The notes under the pieces: model-generated
What the model was told of the DNA's origin: nothing
Seen by the model: only the letters and a program-made list of their open reading frames with translations
The model's database searches: none
Source of the DNA: DASZHJ01 sp963735465
GTDB taxonomy: Bacteria > Pseudomonadota > Alphaproteobacteria > ATCC43930 > CGMCC-115725
Length of the DNA: 64,000 bases
Direction of reading: 5' to 3'
Assembly (NCBI GenBank): GCA_963735465.1
Contig: CAVTLA010000001.1
Span: 2,914,001 to 2,978,000, forward strand
Translations under genes and position numbers: made by a program
Shown: positions 20,894 through 29,587 of the stretch, piece after piece
Numbering within the stretch: position 1 is the stretch's first letter
How the letters are laid out: each line of letters starts with the position of its first letter

Positions 20894-23334
20894 GCGACTT
20901 CTCCCAGCCCGCGCGGCTGCTTGTCGCGGGGATTGGAGCACAGCAGGAAAACGGCCGCCGATGCGCTGGTGGCGCCGCCGAACCAGGTCACGACGGAGGG
21001 ACTGGTGCCCATCAGCAGGAAGAGCTGACCGGCGATGATCGGGCCGGCGATATGGCCGAAGCGCTCGAGAAAACGATAGGCCGCGGTCGTCGAGTTGACG
21101 CCGATCTTGCGCGCGAGCTCGAGGTCGGCGATGTGGGTCACGACCGGCGCATTGACGCAGCCATGGGCGATGCCGATCACGATCACGCTGAGGGTGACCA
21201 CGACCGTCGGCAGCGCGCCGCTGAAAGCGGTGCCGAGGAGCGGGCTCGCTTCGCTCATTCCGACGGCGATCATGCCGAGGCCGCTGACGGCGGCGCCGAA
21301 CGCCAGCACGTGGGCGGTCTTGCCGGTGCGGTCGACGAAGCGCGCGACGTAGCGGCTGGCGACCACCACGCCGATCGCATAGAGCATGATGATCTGCCCG
21401 ATATCCTCCTGCTTGTAGTGCTGCCGGATCAGCAGCAGCGGCAGGGCGAAGGTGATGACGCCGGTCAACGCCGCCTTGGCGGGAATGCCGATCAGCAGCA
21501 TCGTCTGCATGAACTGGCCATTGCGCAGGACGGCGGAGATGTCCTGGAACAGCCGCCGCATCGTCGCGCCCAGGCGCTCGCCGCCCGCGGTCCGCGCGGG
21601 CTCCTGTGGCACCACGGTGACGCCGTAGACGGCGGTCAGGCAGGCCAGCGCTCCGGCGAGGGTGAAGACGCCTGATGGTCCCATGTATGTCACCAGGAGC
21701 GATCCGATCGCCATGCCCGAGATCATCCCGCCCTGGAAACCGAAGACGATGATGCCGTTGGCCTGGGTGCGCCGGCTCGGCGAGGCTGTCGCCAGGATGT
21801 AGGATTGCACGCCGATGAACAGCATCCCCTGCCCCACGCCGGCGACGGCGCGCGCGGCGATGATGCCCCAGAACCCCACTGGCAGAATGAGAGCGAACAG
21901 TCCGAAGCCGGCCAGGACGAGGCCGCCGTGCATCAGCGCGCGCGGCCCGAAATTCTGCGCGAAATGACCGGACGGAATGAGGCTCAGCGCGAAGAGCAGG
22001 TAGTAGGCCATGAATGGCGCCGAGGCGAAGCCGGCGGAGAGGCCCGCCGCCGACGCCGCCTGCTGCATGTATTGCGGCAAGAACGAGTAGGTCATGTTCT
22101 CGACGAAGACCGCGATGAAGAACAGCGGCTTCACCACGCCGAGCGCCAGCGCCTCGTCGGAGTGGACCAGCGGGTTCCGGCCGCTCTCCGGCGCGGCGCG
22201 GCCGGTGCTCTGCAGCGACGCCGCGACCTGGAGAAAGAGGCCGGACAGGAACGCCGAGGCGACGAACAGCGCCGCGAAATTCTTCACGCTGCGCATGACC
22301 TGGTGGAACACGATCTCGTGGGGAACCGCGATGGCGATGCTGACCCCGGAATCGTGGTCGGGCTGTCCCACCGGCAGCACATACTCATAGGCGCGCGGGT
22401 CGCTGACCCAGGGCTTGCCGACCTTGTCCTCGCTCGTATGGATGAGGACGCGGCCGTTGACGAGGAGAGCCGCGGCGCTGATGTCGGGGTTGAGGCGCTG
22501 ATACTCGCTGAAGGTCCGGTCGATTCCCTCGAAGTCGCGCAGTGCGAGCCTGAACTCCAGGACTTCGCCGACACGCTGCCCCAGTGCATTGGCCAGCGCC
22601 CGCGCCCTGCCCTGCACGCCCTCGGCATAGAGCGACACCAGGGTCCCGATCACGAAGCTCGCCATGGTCAGGAAGGTGAGCGCGTAGCCGATCTGCAGCC
22701 ATGGCACGGGGCCGCGGGTGAGACGCCGCCCGGCCAGGGTCACGATCAATGCAAAGAATGCCGACAGCGTCACCGCCACCACCAGCAGCGGCTCGAAGGC
22801 GCCGCGCAGATGCTGGGCCACGACCGACGTCCAGGATGTCACCACCAGGCTGCCCATGGTCTCGAAGCGCCCGCGCAGCGGCAGGATCGTCTGGTAATAG
22901 TCGTCGGTCTGCACCGTGTTGGTCTGGTCGGTAATGCGATCGAGGCCGGGAGGCGTCGGGATCGTCGGCCCGGTCCGGTCGATATTGCGGAAGATCTCGC
23001 GGCCGCCCTGGTCGTAGGCGATCATCCCCGCGACGTCCTCGGTGGCGACGATCGGTCCCGCCAACGTCGCGAAACCGGGATACTGCCGCATCGGCAGACC
23101 CTGGCGCAGGAAGGCCTCCATGGAATTGCGCACGATGCCGGCCTGGGAGGCGATCTTCTCGATCTGGAACTCGCCGTAGGTCCGCTTGCCCTCGCCGAAT
23201 CCCACGTAGACCAGCAGCATCAGCGACATGCCCGTGACCAGGAACATCGTCAGCGCGTCGCGGATGCGCCGACCCAGCGGCCGGCCCTGGCGGCGGCCGG
23301 CGGAACCCTCGCCCGATGTCGGCGCGCCGGTCAT
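20890..23334 (-). CDS. MFS transporter with N-terminal double extracytoplasmic sensor modules
   Basis: 814 residues, about twice a normal MFS protein. A hydrophobic helix at about 27-47 is followed by a first extracytoplasmic domain to about 175, a helix pair (VVAVTLSAFFALIVTLAG; YALTFLTMASFVIGTLVSLY), and a second extracytoplasmic domain at about 245-350 (IDRTFSEYQRLNPDISAAAL, VNGRVLIHTSEDKVGKPW), which looks Cache-like. A further helix leads to a 12-helix MFS permease from about 390 (FGPRALMHGGLVLAGFGLF, ARAVAGVGQGMLFIGVQSYI). It overlaps both neighbours by 4 bp. Substrate and signal are unknown; the fusion suggests ligand-gated export or import. Confidence 0.75.
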   Translation of the reverse strand: MTGAPTSGEGSAGRRQGRPLGRRIRDALTMFLVTGMSLMLLVYVGFGEGKRTYGEFQIEKIASQAGIVRNSMEAFLRQGLPMRQYPGFATLAGPIVATEDVAGMIAYDQGGREIFRNIDRTGPTIPTPPGLDRITDQTNTVQTDDYYQTILPLRGRFETMGSLVVTSWTSVVAQHLRGAFEPLLVVAVTLSAFFALIVTLAGRRLTRGPVPWLQIGYALTFLTMASFVIGTLVSLYAEGVQGRARALANALGQRVGEVLEFRLALRDFEGIDRTFSEYQRLNPDISAAALLVNGRVLIHTSEDKVGKPWVSDPRAYEYVLPVGQPDHDSGVSIAIAVPHEIVFHQVMRSVKNFAALFVASAFLSGLFLQVAASLQSTGRAAPESGRNPLVHSDEALALGVVKPLFFIAVFVENMTYSFLPQYMQQAASAAGLSAGFASAPFMAYYLLFALSLIPSGHFAQNFGPRALMHGGLVLAGFGLFALILPVGFWGIIAARAVAGVGQGMLFIGVQSYILATASPSRRTQANGIIVFGFQGGMISGMAIGSLLVTYMGPSGVFTLAGALACLTAVYGVTVVPQEPARTAGGERLGATMRRLFQDISAVLRNGQFMQTMLLIGIPAKAALTGVITFALPLLLIRQHYKQEDIGQIIMLYAIGVVVASRYVARFVDRTGKTAHVLAFGAAVSGLGMIAVGMSEASPLLGTAFSGALPTVVVTLSVIVIGIAHGCVNAPVVTHIADLELARKIGVNSTTAAYRFLERFGHIAGPIIAGQLFLLMGTSPSVVTWFGGATSASAAVFLLCSNPRDKQPRGLGEVA

Positions 23335-24563
23335 CGCAACAGCTCCTCGACATGGGGATACATGCCGCGCTGGCGCATCAGCATGACGTCGATACGGTCC
23401 GCGAACAGCGACAGGATCAGGTCGTCATAGCTCATGGCGTGCTCGCCCAGCCCCTCGCAGATCAGGCTGGTGACCTCGGCGGTCGGCTGCTTCAGATCGG
23501 GCTTGGGATTGGCCTCCAGGACGTTGATGCGCCCCTCGGAGTCCGCGCGCACGTCGAGGCGGACGATGGTTCCGAGATTGAACTCGAGGTAGATGTTGCG
23601 CGCGAGGTCGTGCAGCTGGGTTCGGATCCCGGCATCCTCGGGCGCGTCGATCTGGCGCAGCCGTTCCGGCGTGATCGGCCGGAAATCCATGGAGGTGAAG
23701 ATCTTCTCGCCGGGACCGAGCGCGCGCTCCTGGGCGCCGAACACGAATGGGCCCTCGCGGCGGAACAGCCGGCCGCCGGTCGCGGTGACCGCGCTGCAGA
23801 CGGCGACGACAAATTCCCGGCCGGGCAGATAGGATTCGATCAGCACCTCGCACTGGGTCGCCGCGTAGACCTGGGCCACCGCGTCCGGAAGATCGGCCTT
23901 GTCCTGCACGAACTCGACGTGCAGGGAGGCACGGCCCACCGCGGGCTTAACGACGAAGGGACCGGCATGGCCGGCGAAACTGCGCTGATACCGGCTGTTG
24001 CGCTCGGGCCGGAACGGCCCGCGCGACAGATGCCAGGTGACAAAGGGCGCCGTCGGCAGGCCGGCGCCGATCAGCTCGCGCTTGAACCACTGCTTGTTGT
24101 CGAGAAGCGTCGCGGTCAGCGGATCGTGGCCGATATAGGGGACGCCGAACATCTCCAGCATCGCCGGCGCGTGGCAGATCGAATTGTGGCCCTGCACGCC
24201 CGCCGTATTAAGCCAGGCGAGCTGCGTCCCGCTCTGGCGCAGCCGCTCGCCGAGGCTCATGTCGTCGGCCATCAGCTCCACATGGCGGAAGCCGATGCGG
24301 CGAAGGGAGCGGGCGATGTCGGTCGCCACCGCCTCATAGCTTTTCCAGGAGCGCGTGTTGAAGGTGCGATAGAGGACGGAGCCGTCCAGGGACTTGTCGC
24401 CGCCGAAAACCACGGCAATGCGCAGCGTCGCCAGCAACCGGTCGATGACCGCCTCGAGGGCGGGCGCGTAGCTCGCGCCGGGAAGGCCTGTCACCTCGGA
24501 GTGTGCCAGCTCCGATGCAGACGGACGCAATTCCGCCCGGCCCGATGTCGTCCGCCCCGTCAT
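23331..24563 (-). CDS. D-Ala-D-Ala ligase-like ATP-grasp enzyme
   Basis: 410 residues, longer than Ddl (about 310), with an extra N-terminal ~50 residues. The Ddl-type core is visible: RIAVVFGG, MLEMFGVPYIGHDPLTATLL, the lysine in GPFVVKPAVGRASLHV, CEVLIESYLPGREFVVAV, and VRLDVRADSEGRINVLEANP followed by KPDL, which carries the Mg-binding Glu/Asn. It should join a carboxylate to an amine using ATP. Housekeeping Ddl normally sits in the division/cell-wall cluster, so this is more likely a dedicated ligase for a small peptide or amino-acid conjugate (inference). It is the first gene of the three-gene operon, overlapping the transporter gene by 4 bp. Confidence 0.75.
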   Translation of the reverse strand: MTGRTTSGRAELRPSASELAHSEVTGLPGASYAPALEAVIDRLLATLRIAVVFGGDKSLDGSVLYRTFNTRSWKSYEAVATDIARSLRRIGFRHVELMADDMSLGERLRQSGTQLAWLNTAGVQGHNSICHAPAMLEMFGVPYIGHDPLTATLLDNKQWFKRELIGAGLPTAPFVTWHLSRGPFRPERNSRYQRSFAGHAGPFVVKPAVGRASLHVEFVQDKADLPDAVAQVYAATQCEVLIESYLPGREFVVAVCSAVTATGGRLFRREGPFVFGAQERALGPGEKIFTSMDFRPITPERLRQIDAPEDAGIRTQLHDLARNIYLEFNLGTIVRLDVRADSEGRINVLEANPKPDLKQPTAEVTSLICEGLGEHAMSYDDLILSLFADRIDVMLMRQRGMYPHVEELLR

Positions 24564-24928
24564 GAGTGTGCCTATTCCGCCCCAAGCCGCTGACCGGCCG
24601 AAGCGCCCACCGCGGCCTAAAATTGCCGCACCGGAGGGGCTTAAGCCGATGAAAGTCTTGACGTTATTGTTCCCGAATATCTTTAAGTTTTAGTTGCCAC
24701 GGAATGCGAACCTGGCGGAATGACTTGCCGCCCGCGCGTTTTACACGGCGAGCGCGAAAATACGCCGCGCGGTTTCTCTCAATCTGTATTTGCAGTCTGT
24801 TTGCCGGCACCTTCGACGCTAAATTCCGGCGCCTTCTACGCCAACGCCGGCAGCACGCTGCTGCGAGGGTGGGAATTCGGGCTATCATGGGGCGGTCCCG
24901 TTTCCCCCTGACAAATCCCGGATCCTCA
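24564..24928. other. 365-bp divergent intergenic region
   Basis: This separates the divergent ATP-grasp operon and the MetX-like gene. There is a locally AT-rich stretch at about 24650-24695 containing TTGACG at 24658-24663, and ATCAT-like hexamers near 24890 (CTATCAT). Both strands probably carry promoters. Short reading frames here show no protein features. Confidence 0.5.
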
Positions 24929-25942
24929 ATGAGCGACCACGAGACCTTCGACCTCGGCAACGTCGTCCTGCAATCGGGCATCACGTTCCGCGGCGCCGTC
25001 CTCGCCTACAAGACCTACGGCCGCCTCAACGCCGAGAAGTCGAACGCCATCCTGATGACGACCCCCTTCGGCTCGACGCACGCCGATCTGGAATGGCTGA
25101 TCCGTCCGGGCTCCGCCCTCGATCCCGGGAAATACTTCATCGTCACCGCGAACATGTTCGGGAACGGGCTCTCGACCTCGCCGAGCAACGCGCCGCATCC
25201 CTACAACAGCCGGCGCTATCCGAACTTCACCGTCTACGACAATGTCATGCAGCAGCACCGGCTCCTGCGCGAGGTCTTCGACTTGAAGCGGCTGAAGCTG
25301 GTGCTGGGGTTCTCCATGGGCGGGCTGCAGACCTTCCATTGGGGCGCGCTCTTTCCCGACATGGTGGAGCGCATCGCGCCGATCTGCGGCGCCGCCAAAT
25401 GCGCGCCCCACAACTTCGTCTTCCTGGAAGGCGTCAAGGCGGCGCTGACCACCGATCCCAACTGGCAGGACGACTGGTTCGCCGCCACTCCCGTGCGCGG
25501 GCTGCGCGCGGTCGGGCGCATCTATGCGGGCTGGGCGCTCTCCCAGGACTTCTACCGCGAGCGGCTGCACGAGGGGCTGGGATATTCCTCCCTGGAGGAT
25601 TTCCTGGTGCACGGCTGGGAAGCCAACTGGCTCAAGCGTGACGCCAACAATCTCCTGGCGATGCTGTGGACGTGGCAGCACGCCGACATCAGCGCCAATG
25701 CGGCCTACAACGGCGATCTCAGGAAGGCGCTCGGTGCCATCCGCGCCAAGGCCCTGGTGATGCCCGGCGAGACCGATCTCTATTTCCGGGTCGAGGACAA
25801 CCGGCGCGAAGTGGCGCAGATGCCGAACGCCGAGCTCCGGCCGATCCCGTCGATCTGGGGCCACCGCGCCGGCAACCCCGCCCAGAACCCGGCGGACCAG
25901 GCGTTCCTGAACCAGGCGCTCAGCGAGCTGCTCGCCGGCTGA
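24929..25942 (+). CDS. MetX-like alpha/beta hydrolase (homoserine acetyltransferase family)
   Basis: 337 residues. The N-terminus FDLGNVVLQSGITFRGAVLA and KTYGRLNAEKSNAIL is typical of the family. The nucleophile elbow is Ser129 in LGFSMGGLQ; PGETDLYF probably gives the acid Asp, and the His is His312 in WGHRAGNP. True MetX is usually above 360 residues and also has a C-terminal region around GHDAFL; this shorter relative is usually annotated as an alpha/beta fold hydrolase, so its acyl acceptor is uncertain. It converges on the MarR gene and overlaps it by 23 bp. Confidence 0.75.
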   Translation: MSDHETFDLGNVVLQSGITFRGAVLAYKTYGRLNAEKSNAILMTTPFGSTHADLEWLIRPGSALDPGKYFIVTANMFGNGLSTSPSNAPHPYNSRRYPNFTVYDNVMQQHRLLREVFDLKRLKLVLGFSMGGLQTFHWGALFPDMVERIAPICGAAKCAPHNFVFLEGVKAALTTDPNWQDDWFAATPVRGLRAVGRIYAGWALSQDFYRERLHEGLGYSSLEDFLVHGWEANWLKRDANNLLAMLWTWQHADISANAAYNGDLRKALGAIRAKALVMPGETDLYFRVEDNRREVAQMPNAELRPIPSIWGHRAGNPAQNPADQAFLNQALSELLAG

Positions 25943-26468
25943 CGCGGCGCTGGCGGGGCGCGGCCGCGCCGCTGCCGTCCGACAGACCGGCGGCATAATC
26001 GACAGGCACCCGCGTGGTGCTGTTGAAGGCGGAGGTCAGCTGCTCCAGCAGATCCAGGAACCGTCCGCGCTCCCGCGCCGGCAGCGGCGACAGCAGCCGC
26101 GCCTGGGCCCGCTTCGCGTCCTTGCCAACCCGCTTCAGGAGCGTGGCACCCGCGGCGGTGAGGCGGAGCTCGCGCCGGCGCAGATCCCGCGAGCGCACCG
26201 GGCGGGTGACGAGGTCGCGCTGCGCCAGCTTGCGCACCACGAGGCCGGTGGTGGAGCGATCGAGGCCGAGGAGCCGCGCCAGCGTATTCTGGTCGATCGC
26301 CGGCCGGCGCTGCAGGATCAGCAGCACACCATATTGCGTGGTGGTGAGGCGGCTCGCCCGACATTCGTCGAGAAAGATCGCGACCGCCATCTGATGCGCG
26401 CGCCGGATCATGAATCCGGGCCGCCGGTAGAGATCCCTGAGCGTCTGGGTCGCGTCGGAGCGGGGCAT
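25920..26468 (-). CDS. MarR-family transcriptional regulator
   Basis: 182 residues. The MarR winged helix is seen as TTTQYGVLLILQRRPAIDQN, TLARLLGLDRSTTGLVVRKL and LVTRPVRSRDLRRRELRLT. An upstream in-frame start would extend into the shared promoter region, so MPRSDATQTLRDLYRR at 26468 is preferred. It is divergent from an FAD monooxygenase gene 137 bp away. MarR repressors commonly control such a neighbour and respond to phenolic ligands, which fits the enzyme next door. The C-terminal tail GSGAAAPRQRRVSRRAAR is basic and unusual. Confidence 0.88.
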   Translation of the reverse strand: MPRSDATQTLRDLYRRPGFMIRRAHQMAVAIFLDECRASRLTTTQYGVLLILQRRPAIDQNTLARLLGLDRSTTGLVVRKLAQRDLVTRPVRSRDLRRRELRLTAAGATLLKRVGKDAKRAQARLLSPLPARERGRFLDLLEQLTSAFNSTTRVPVDYAAGLSDGSGAAAPRQRRVSRRAAR

Positions 26469-26530
26469 GGGTTTGAATCTCGCTGAGCGGGCCCGAGTGT
26501 GCGGGAGCGGCGCACGGAGGGCAAGCCCCG

Positions 26531-26558
26531 TTGACAGGCCGGGGATGATCAGTACTCT
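26531..26558 (+). promoter_or_regulatory. Candidate promoter of the FAD monooxygenase gene
   Basis: TTGACA (26531-26536) and TACTCT (26553-26558) are separated by 16 bp and lie 47 bp upstream of the monooxygenase ATG, in the MarR-monooxygenase intergenic region. A MarR operator would be expected to overlap it; TGATCA at 26546-26551 is a small palindrome there. Confidence 0.35.
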
Positions 26559-26604
26559 CACCATCTCACGGCAGGACCGCGCTTAACCCTTTTCAGGAGT
26601 CAGG

Positions 26605-27810
26605 ATGCCCACCCGCGATCCCGTTCTCATCGTCGGCGCCGGGCCCGCGGGCCTGACGGTCGCGGTGGGCCTCGCGCTGCAAGGCGTGCCGGTGCTGGTG
26701 CTGGAGACCGAGCCCAAGTTGCCGCGCGACCTGCGCGCCGGCAGCTTTCACCCGCCCACCGTGGAGATGATGGGACCGCTCGGCATCGCCGAGGATTTCC
26801 TGGCCCTCGGCATCAAGGTGCCGCGCTGGCAGATTCGCGACCGCCGCGACGTGATCGTGGAATGGGATCTGGGACTGCTCGCCGACGTGACCCCCTATCC
26901 GTTCCGCCTGCATGTGGAGCAGTACAAGCTGACGCCGCTGCTCTATCGTCGGCTGCAGCAGTTGGGCGGCGCGGAGGTGCGCTTCGCCCACACCTTCCTC
27001 GACGCCACCCAGGACGCCGACGGTGTTTCCGCTCGCGTGCAGACGCCTGACGGCATCGAGACCATCCGCGGCCGCTATCTCGTCGGCGCCGACGGCGGGC
27101 GCAGCGCGGTGCGCCACGCCATGGGCGTCGCGTTCGACGGTTTTACCTGGCCCGAGCGCTTCCTCGTCGCCAGCACCTATTACGACCTGGCGCCGCACGG
27201 CTATACGCCCAACGCCTACATCACCGATCCCGTGGACTGGTCGGCGATCTTCAAGATGCCGCACGAGGGCCCGCCCGGCCTGTGGCGCATCCTGTTCCCG
27301 ACCGACCCGGAGATTCCCGAGGAGATCGTGACCGCGGACGACAACGTCGAGCGTCTGCTGCAAAACTTCCTGCCGCGCGCGGAGCCCTACGCGGTCGAAT
27401 ACAAGAGCACCTACCGGGTGCATCAGCGCGTCGCCAGCGACTTCCGCGTCGGCCGCATGCTGGTGGTGGGCGACGCCGCCCACGTGAATAATCCGCTCGG
27501 CGCTTTCGGCCTCAACGGGTCGGTCCACGCCGCGGTCAACCTGACGGAGAAGCTCGGGCCGGTCTGGCGCGGCGAGGCCGAGGAGGCGCTCCTCGACCGC
27601 TACGTCCGCCAGCGCCGGCAGGCCAACATCGAGTTCGTGCAGGCGCAGTCGATCCGCAACAAGCAGCTTCTCGACGAGCGCGATCCGGCTCTGCGCGCCC
27701 AGCGCCTCGACGAGCTGCGCCGTACATGCGCCGATCCCGCGCTTGCCAAGCAGTTCCTGCTGCGCAGCTCGATGATCGCCAGCGTGCGGCGCGCGGCGGA
27801 GATCGAATAG
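26605..27810 (+). CDS. FAD-dependent aromatic-type monooxygenase
   Basis: 401 residues of the PF01494 (PHBH-like) family. FAD motifs are in order: GAGPAGLTVAVGLALQGV near residue 10, the DG fingerprint VGADGGRSAVRH near residue 158 and the GD motif VVGDAAHVNNPLGAFGLNG near residue 290. These enzymes hydroxylate aromatic compounds with NAD(P)H and oxygen. The divergent MarR gene suggests induction by the substrate. The protein lacks the extra C-terminal thioredoxin-like domain of phenol hydroxylases. The exact substrate is unknown. Confidence 0.88.
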   Translation: MPTRDPVLIVGAGPAGLTVAVGLALQGVPVLVLETEPKLPRDLRAGSFHPPTVEMMGPLGIAEDFLALGIKVPRWQIRDRRDVIVEWDLGLLADVTPYPFRLHVEQYKLTPLLYRRLQQLGGAEVRFAHTFLDATQDADGVSARVQTPDGIETIRGRYLVGADGGRSAVRHAMGVAFDGFTWPERFLVASTYYDLAPHGYTPNAYITDPVDWSAIFKMPHEGPPGLWRILFPTDPEIPEEIVTADDNVERLLQNFLPRAEPYAVEYKSTYRVHQRVASDFRVGRMLVVGDAAHVNNPLGAFGLNGSVHAAVNLTEKLGPVWRGEAEEALLDRYVRQRRQANIEFVQAQSIRNKQLLDERDPALRAQRLDELRRTCADPALAKQFLLRSSMIASVRRAAEIE

Positions 27811-27878
27811 CGGTCGGTTGACAAAGCGGTGTCCGGCACCGATTGATCAGCGATGTATTTCCCCGGAGCCGCCCGCAC

Positions 27879-28208
27879 GTGAACCCAAGACCGATCGCGT
27901 CCCGCTACCTCGTCCTGTTCGCGGCGCTCTGGATCGCGGTCTGGACCTGGAAGCTCTATCCACAGTTCCGGGACACGCTGCGGACCGACGGCCGCGTGGT
28001 GTCGCTGGAGGAATACCTAGAGGAGTCCTGCGGCGAACGGGTCGGACCGCTCGCCACCAGCTGCCGCGCCACCACACTGGAGCAGGGCCGCCGGCTGGTC
28101 ATCGCCGAGCAGGCGAAGTCGCTGCTGCTGATGCAGGCGCCGATGCTGCTCTACGGGGTGCTCTACCTGCCGCTGCGTCTTCTGAGGCGCCGGCGGAAGA
28201 CCTACTGA
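27879..28208 (+). CDS. Small membrane-anchored hypothetical protein
   Basis: 109 residues from the GTG at 27879. It has an N-terminal hydrophobic segment (YLVLFAALWIAVWTWKLY), a soluble middle with two cysteines (ESCGERVGPLATSCRAT) that could form a disulfide, and a second hydrophobic segment (LLLMQAPMLLYGVLYLPLRLL) before a basic end, so both ends are probably cytoplasmic. The start is chosen because a GGAG lies upstream and the membrane segment follows directly. A TTGACA at 27818 may be part of its promoter. I do not recognise the family. Confidence 0.55.
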   Translation: MNPRPIASRYLVLFAALWIAVWTWKLYPQFRDTLRTDGRVVSLEEYLEESCGERVGPLATSCRATTLEQGRRLVIAEQAKSLLLMQAPMLLYGVLYLPLRLLRRRRKTY

Positions 28209-28210
28209 GC

Positions 28211-29410
28211 CTAGGACGCCCGCACCGACGCGTGGCCGAGGCGGCGGCGCGCCTCCTCGTCGATGGCCCGCATGAGGTCCGGCTGCTGGACGGCGAGGCG
28301 GCGGAAATCGGCGATATCGAGCATCAGGAGCTGGCACGCCGTGCGCGCCGACACCGTCGCGTTGCGCGGGCTTCCCGTCACCAGCGCGATCTCGCCGAAG
28401 AACTGCCCCTCCCCCAGCACCAGGGGCTCGGGCTCGAGGCGGATCGTCACCTCGCCCGAGACGATGAAATACATGCAGTCGCCGCGCTCGCCGCGCCGAG
28501 CCACGATGGCGCCCGCCGGCACGTCGCGCGGCTTCAGCTGCTTTGCCACCTCGGCGATGACGGCGGCGCCCACGTTCTGGAAGAACGGCACGCGCGCCAC
28601 CAGGTCCCAGGTGCGCAGGAACTCGCGGCGATGCATTTCCTGGGCGAAGCTGTTGGCGAGAATGCCGGCGAGGAACGCGAAGGTCCCGATGCCGCAGATC
28701 ATAACCATGCCGCCGATCACGCGTCCAAGCGGCGTCATCGGCACCACGTCGCCGTAGCCGGTGGTGGTGAGGGTCACCACCGCCCACCAGAGCGAGGCCG
28801 GAATGCTGCCGAAGGCGTCGGGCTGGGCTCCGCGCTCGGCCAGATGCGCGAAGGTCGCCGCCATCAGCAGCACCAGAAGGAAGGCAAGGAACACGCTCTC
28901 GAGGGGTCCACGCGCGTTCTTGAGCACCCGCGCCACCAGGGCCAGGCCCTCGGAGTAGCGGCCGAACTTGAGGATCCAGACGACGCCGATGTCGTGCGCC
29001 GCCAGCGCCGGCGCACCCGCCGCCAGCGCCACCAGCGGCAGCAGCGCCAGGAGATCGATGAGGCCCGCCCCGCTCCCGAGCCAATTCCAGCGCGCCCGCC
29101 AGGGTCGGCCCTGCGGCGCCCACGGCGCCTGAGGGGCCACCCAGAGGCGAAGCCCGAATTCGACCACGAAGAAGGCGAGTGCGGCGTCGAACACCGCCTC
29201 GAGCTCGACGCCCGCCTCGGCATGCAAGGAATGCATGGTGTCGAGGACGAGAGCCAGGAGGCCGCCGGCGGTCAGGACGTGATGGACGCAGCGGAACAGC
29301 CGCGCCGGCCAGGAGGCCGTCTCGGGGCTGAGCAGTCGGTATATGCGTCGTGCCAGCACCGCGCCTCCTCCCGGCATGGCTCCGCGGGCCTGGGCCCAGG
29401 AAGCCAGCAT
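28211..29410 (-). CDS. Cyclic-nucleotide-gated voltage-type K+ channel
   Basis: 399 residues with six membrane helices. S1-S4 resemble voltage-sensor domains. The pore carries the selectivity filter TTTGYGDVVP. After the last helix comes a C-linker (ILANSFAQEMHRREFLRTW) and a cNMP-binding domain with GERGDCMYFIVSGEVTIRL and the phosphate-binding cassette FFGEIALVTGSPRNATVSA. This is the MlotiK1/bacterial CNG architecture, likely a K+ channel opened by cAMP or cGMP. Its stop lies 2 bp from that of the convergent small membrane protein. A second in-frame Met at position 12 is an alternative start. Confidence 0.9.
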   Translation of the reverse strand: MLASWAQARGAMPGGGAVLARRIYRLLSPETASWPARLFRCVHHVLTAGGLLALVLDTMHSLHAEAGVELEAVFDAALAFFVVEFGLRLWVAPQAPWAPQGRPWRARWNWLGSGAGLIDLLALLPLVALAAGAPALAAHDIGVVWILKFGRYSEGLALVARVLKNARGPLESVFLAFLLVLLMAATFAHLAERGAQPDAFGSIPASLWWAVVTLTTTGYGDVVPMTPLGRVIGGMVMICGIGTFAFLAGILANSFAQEMHRREFLRTWDLVARVPFFQNVGAAVIAEVAKQLKPRDVPAGAIVARRGERGDCMYFIVSGEVTIRLEPEPLVLGEGQFFGEIALVTGSPRNATVSARTACQLLMLDIADFRRLAVQQPDLMRAIDEEARRRLGHASVRAS

Positions 29411-29516
29411 TTTATGGTTTTTGCCATATCCAATTGGTGAACAAGGTCACTGGGCGGCGGACCGGCGCGAAAATAGGAAAAATCCGCCGCGGCCCGCACA
29501 ATAGGGCCCGGCGGTT

Positions 29517-29545
29517 TTGCCGCCGGCAGCGCAATGGCTTAGTAT
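29517..29545 (+). promoter_or_regulatory. Candidate promoter of the small periplasmic protein gene
   Basis: TTGCCG (29517-29522) and TAGTAT (29540-29545) are separated by 17 bp, 42 bp before the ATG at 29588. The spacing is canonical, and the surrounding DNA is otherwise GC-rich. Confidence 0.35.
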
Positions 29546-29587
29546 GAGCCGGACCTGGATACCGGACCGAGGGGCCCGAGGCCGCGC

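Noticed and set aside
19727..23430. Long plus-strand frames opposite the ABC_sub_bind and MFS genes.
   Set aside because: They are Asp/His/Arg/Gln-rich shadows with no domains, opposite genes with clear signal peptide, membrane and family motifs.
27818..29440. A 540-codon plus-strand frame opposite the K+ channel gene.
   Set aside because: It is antisense to a well-conserved channel gene, has His/Arg/Gln/Ala-rich sequence without domains, and is a typical GC-rich third-position shadow.
29461..29530. GC-rich inverted segments before the small periplasmic protein gene.
   Set aside because: Pairing is short and imperfect and fits ordinary GC-rich sequence; only the promoter-like hexamers were kept.
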